Assembly (NCBI RefSeq): GCF_002135375.1
Contig: NZ_NEGH01000009.1
Coordinates: 124,001 to 188,000, forward strand
DNA from: Acinetobacter sp. ANC 4558
GTDB taxonomy: Bacteria > Pseudomonadota > Gammaproteobacteria > Pseudomonadales > Moraxellaceae
Reading direction: 5' to 3'
Length of the DNA stretch: 64,000 nucleotides
The translations under genes and the position numbers were made by a program. Positions within the stretch are counted from its first letter, which is position 1; each line of letters begins with the position of its first letter. Shown one piece after another: positions 62,684-64,000 of this stretch. The notes below the pieces were generated by a model. The model searched no databases and was not told where the DNA came from. It worked only from the letters and a program-made list of their open reading frames with translations.

Positions 62684-62929
62684 TTAAAATCTCATTATAT
62701 GAATCACATTAACATCTTTCAGTGAAGCTTTCTTACACACATGTATTACCAAGTAACGTTCAGAATAGCCCGTATTAAATTCTCTAATAAGCCAATAACC
62801 ATTTTTAACCTCTGTACTTAAATCCTTTGTATAGATTATTTTTTTCCGAATATCAATTTTACATTGGCTTAATTTATATTTATTCTCGTTAAACCCAAAA
62901 ACCGTGAGAGTTGCATCATACTTATTCAT
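62684..62929 (-). CDS. Small paralogous protein, 81 aa, copy 1
   Basis: MNKYDATLTVFGFNENKYKL through HIMRF. Ungapped alignment by eye to the 81-aa protein at 63021-63266 gives 36 identities in 81 positions, including QC, YTKDLS, GY, YLVIHV and the final F. Beta-rich, cytosolic, no domain recognised. It is the second of two tandem copies. Confidence 0.6.
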   Translation of the reverse strand: MNKYDATLTVFGFNENKYKLSQCKIDIRKKIIYTKDLSTEVKNGYWLIREFNTGYSERYLVIHVCKKASLKDVNVIHIMRF

Positions 62930-63020
62930 AATAATGTTTATAATTAATTAGTTATGACTATCTTATATCACAAAAAACAAACAAAAACCTGACAATATAT
63001 TACATAATTTTTCATATAAA

Positions 63021-63266
63021 TTAGAATTGTAGTATATGAATCGCAACAACCCCATTTAGTGCTATTTTTGCACGTACATGTATCACTAAATAAGATTCTA
63101 TATAACCATCCTTATTCTGTTTAAATAATTTATCACCTTGCTGAATACTAATACTCAAATCCTTTGTATAAATAACTCTCTTGCTATAATCCATTCGACA
63201 TTGCTTCAATTCATATCGTTGATTATCAGGCCTAATAACAGTAAAAGAAGCGGTATATCCACTCAT
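63021..63266 (-). CDS. Small paralogous protein, 81 aa, copy 2
   Basis: MSGYTASFTVIRPDNQRYEL through HILQF. It is the tandem partner of 62684-62929, diverged but the same length throughout. Identical length and retained motifs suggest selection on both copies. Function unknown. Confidence 0.6.
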   Translation of the reverse strand: MSGYTASFTVIRPDNQRYELKQCRMDYSKRVIYTKDLSISIQQGDKLFKQNKDGYIESYLVIHVRAKIALNGVVAIHILQF

Positions 63267-63481
63267 GCTTGGTGTTATTTCTTTTCAAAAAATATTTAAT
63301 TATTTTAATTATAAATTAGATAAAAACCTATATTTAGAAAAATAATGATACAAAAGACTAGATAGTCGAATGCGACTTATTGCATCACAACCAATAAAGA
63401 AATCTACCATTCCTACTAAGATATATGTCACTAATAGCGTTTTACAAACAACTCAAATTCCCTTGATTACCATATTTTTAA
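63267..63481. other. AT-rich gap
   Basis: About 215 bp without a gene, between the second 81-aa gene and the zinc-ribbon gene. I see no structure beyond AT-rich runs. Confidence 0.5.
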
Positions 63482-63604
63482 TTAATGCTGGTCTATTTCC
63501 TTAACCTTAAAGCAATTTTGACAGACTCCTATATCCCCATCCTTACAGTGGTAGATTTCAGTAGCCCCATGAAAACCAAATAGACACTTAAAGTACTTAA
63601 ACAT
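63482..63604 (-). CDS. Small zinc-ribbon-like protein, 40 aa
   Basis: ATG at 63604 follows GGGGAAAG. The product, MFKYFKCLFGFHGATEIYHC through IDQH, has Cys20, Cys28 and Cys31 (C-x7-C-x2-C) with His19 nearby, an arrangement able to bind one zinc. It lies just after a terminator. Not assigned to a family. Confidence 0.5.
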   Translation of the reverse strand: MFKYFKCLFGFHGATEIYHCKDGDIGVCQNCFKVKEIDQH

Positions 63605-63621
63605 AGCTTTCCCCAAAGCAA

Positions 63622-63645
63622 AAAGCCCATCTTTCGATGGGCTTT
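63622..63645 (-). terminator. Intrinsic terminator after the possible late regulator
   Basis: Perfect 10-bp stem AAAGCCCATC/GATGGGCTTT with a TTTC loop, then T tract on the minus strand. Confidence 0.85.
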
Positions 63646-63720
63646 AATATAACTAGTGAATTACCATAACTTCGTCCACTATAACAGAAATATGCCATAT
63701 CTTGTCCGGACAGTCAAATC

Positions 63721-63993
63721 CTAATCAATTCTGAGTCTTTTATCATGCCCAGCTAGATAAAACTTACCTGCATATAACATCGCATCAATTGATGTTTTTC
63801 CTAAGCAAAATTCAGCACCCATCTGGCGTAAAGACATTCCACGCACATTCTTTTCAATAAATAACATCACGGCGCGTTTAGCTGAATCACACACAGTTGT
63901 AGACTTTTGAAAATCAACTATAAGCTTGCGCACCTGTTCAGCTTCAAAGTCATTAACTTCACAAATCAACTGATCCTTTCTTCTATTGGCCAT
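63721..63993 (-). CDS. Putative late-gene regulator (DUF1133/Q-like, HTH)
   Basis: A 90-residue protein near the right edge, transcribed leftward into the late module. SLRQMGAEFCLGKTSIDAML looks like a helix-turn-helix, and SAKRAVMLFIEKNVRG precedes it, as in DUF1133 or Q-type antitermination proteins. Its location upstream of all late genes fits a regulator of their transcription, and many terminators inside the late region would require antitermination. Sequence match is moderate only. Confidence 0.45.
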   Translation of the reverse strand: MANRRKDQLICEVNDFEAEQVRKLIVDFQKSTTVCDSAKRAVMLFIEKNVRGMSLRQMGAEFCLGKTSIDAMLYAGKFYLAGHDKRLRID

Positions 63994-64000
63994 ATCTTTA

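Larger units (their letters stand above)
31472..64000. mobile_element. Siphovirus-like prophage (left part, truncated by the window)
   Basis: Begins after tRNA-Arg(CCT), with a P4-type integrase. A full set of terminase, portal, head, connector, tail and lysis genes follows, transcribed leftward on the minus strand. Long tape measure, tail tube, frameshifted chaperone and J-like tip protein indicate a long non-contractile tail. Repressor, replication genes and the right attachment site are not in the window; I saw no second copy of the tRNA 3' end. All essential late functions look intact, with no stop-codon damage, so the late module appears functional. Confidence 0.93.

Noticed and set aside
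31472..64000. Right attachment site (copy of the tRNA-Arg 3' end)
   Set aside because: I looked for the T-arm and acceptor sequence elsewhere and did not see it. The prophage most likely extends past the window.
1..64000. CRISPR array or insertion sequence
   Set aside because: No regularly spaced direct repeats of 25-40 bp and no transposase gene were seen in the window.

Overview
The window is AT-rich gamma-proteobacterial DNA that fits the genus Acinetobacter. Supporting signs are the fused NuoCD subunit in a complete 13-gene complex I operon, a divergent fpr/FinR-like pair, and phage proteins of Acinetobacter prophage type. The species cannot be resolved from the sequence alone.

Positions 1 to about 31,470 are ordinary chromosome. 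In order they hold: the tail of a membrane-protein gene, an amidase, a LysE-type exporter, a small lipoprotein, a PLP enzyme of the D-cysteine desulfhydrase/ACC deaminase group, a DUF4870 membrane protein, a BaiN-type flavoprotein, a CmpX-like channel, a small conserved protein, fpr with its divergent LysR regulator, a cold-shock-domain protein, upp, the nuoA-N operon (minus strand, 26,403 to 11,303), a small conserved protein, ispA, an orphan prpF, an amino-acid permease and tRNA-Arg(CCT). Intrinsic terminators separate most transcription units.

From the 3' end of tRNA-Arg to the right edge lies the left part of a siphovirus-like prophage. Integrase and a membrane-protein gene of unknown role (plus strand) sit at the tRNA. 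Almost everything else is on the minus strand and is transcribed leftward. From right to left: a possible late regulator, small early/late genes, a PD-(D/E)XK-like nuclease, a metallopeptidase, small and large terminase, portal, MuF-type head protein, small genes including an Acb2-like anti-CBASS protein, scaffold, major capsid, head-tail connectors, tail terminator, a Rha-type gene, tail tube, tail chaperones joined by a -1 frameshift, three accessory genes, tape measure, minor tail proteins, NlpC/P60 protein, J-like tip protein, a tail protein with an M14 metallocarboxypeptidase-like domain, a possible lectin-like protein, then holin, endolysin and nested Rz/Rz1. Repressor and replication genes and attR must lie beyond the window.

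The most notable observations are: (1) an exact lambda-type slippery heptamer GGGAAAG that joins two tail-chaperone frames; (2) a secreted barnase-like protein lacking its main catalytic residues, inserted at the end of the chaperone gene and flanked by a 47-bp duplication of that gene's 3' end; (3) an Acb2-like CBASS antagonist in the head module; (4) an M14 peptidase domain on a tail fibre; (5) a circularly permuted M23-like domain in the tape measure; (6) at least ten intrinsic terminators inside the late region, implying antitermination; and (7) several very small membrane or zinc-ribbon genes.
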